A DNA stretch of 64,000 bases from Sulfurimonas sp. (GTDB lineage: Bacteria; Campylobacterota; Campylobacteria; Campylobacterales; Sulfurimonadaceae), in NCBI GenBank assembly GCA_028044295.1, contig JAOFSE010000002.1, positions 123,668 through 187,667 on the forward strand, written 5' to 3'. How positions within the stretch are numbered: position 1 is the first letter of the stretch; the number at the start of each line of letters is the position of its first letter. The notes under the pieces were generated by a model, which saw only the letters and a list, made by a program, of their open reading frames with translations, was not told the origin of the DNA and did not search any database. Of this stretch, positions 63,401 to 64,000 are shown in pieces. A program made the translations under genes and the position numbers.

Positions 63401-63768
63401 AGAAGAGAGAATTAAAAAAGGAACTTGAAGAACAAATACATCAGAATAGACAAGAGAAAATATATAGATCAAAGTTAAATGAAAGTAATGATAATTATTT
63501 TGAAATTTTATCTGAATTACTTTCTAATCCTAGTGTTCCCCAACTATTATTGGAGAAATTTTCAGAAAATGAAGATGAGTATATAAGAGCTATGGTCGCT
63601 TCAAATTATAATACACCAATACAAGTGTTAAAAAAATTGAGTAAAGATATGGAATACATAGTTACTGACACACTATTTGAAAATCCTATATATAAAAGTA
63701 ATAAAGAACAAATAGGGGAGGTTATACCTTCTGTAGAATTTGAATCAGTATGTTCAGTTAAATATTAA
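63397..63768 (+). CDS. LRV/HEAT-like small protein
   Basis: LSNPSVPQLLLEKFSENEDEYIRAMVASNYNTPIQVLKKLSKD repeat pattern. Confidence 0.45.
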   Translation: MKKRELKKELEEQIHQNRQEKIYRSKLNESNDNYFEILSELLSNPSVPQLLLEKFSENEDEYIRAMVASNYNTPIQVLKKLSKDMEYIVTDTLFENPIYKSNKEQIGEVIPSVEFESVCSVKY

Positions 63769-63777
63769 AGGAAAAAT

Positions 63778-63993
63778 ATGAATAAGAAAATTATATTTGA
63801 AGAATTTACATTTGTGCTACATAGGTACCCAGTTGAAGTTGAAATTTCTAATGAAGATTGTGAACTTTTAGAAAATAAAACGATATCACTTAGTGATATT
63901 GTAGAAAAATATTCTGTTGAATATGGAAGTGATGAAATAATATATGATGACTTTGAATTTGATAGTTATGATAATTTGGAGATAGTTGAATAG
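63778..63993 (+). CDS. Hypothetical acidic protein
   Basis: 71 aa ORF following in the same run of genes. Confidence 0.45.
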   Translation: MNKKIIFEEFTFVLHRYPVEVEISNEDCELLENKTISLSDIVEKYSVEYGSDEIIYDDFEFDSYDNLEIVE

Positions 63994-64000
63994 TAAGAAA

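Overview
AT-rich window, best read as a Campylobacterota (Sulfurimonas-like) chromosome segment. Positions 1 to about 44.1 kb are ordinary core genome: kdsA-ribH-nusB, a 12-CXXCH multihaem cytochrome, mqnC, recG, an HPF/RaiA factor, a four-gene pseudopilin/large secreted protein operon, fliW, bamD, lon, a NIT-domain histidine kinase/HPt/PAS signalling cluster, uvrC, nadB, nhaD-type antiporter, guaA, hemD, a 6S-like ncRNA candidate, purD, lptD, pnp and atpE. An accessory region starts at a tRNA-Leu(GAG) locus (a truncated tRNA-Leu remnant directly followed by an intact tRNA-Leu) and runs to the window end. It carries an ankyrin lipoprotein, a czcCBA/cusCBA-like heavy-metal efflux locus with a CDF exporter, and a plasmid-like backbone: ArdA antirestriction protein, Rep_3-like initiator with iteron-like repeats, putative relaxase, a ParA-like protein with a broken Walker A, and a divergent D12/Dam-type methyltransferase with DPLY in place of DPPY. 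The most notable unexplained signals are (i) the palindrome TACATGTA (flanks usually Y...R, best copies TTCTACATGTAGAA), found 16 times by eye in the core part and 0 times in the accessory part, and (ii) the divergently transcribed pair of degenerate enzymes (ParA-like and Dam-like) on the plasmid-like backbone. No CRISPR array, rRNA operon or complete IS element was seen. All identifications come from reading the sequence and motifs; no database search was run.
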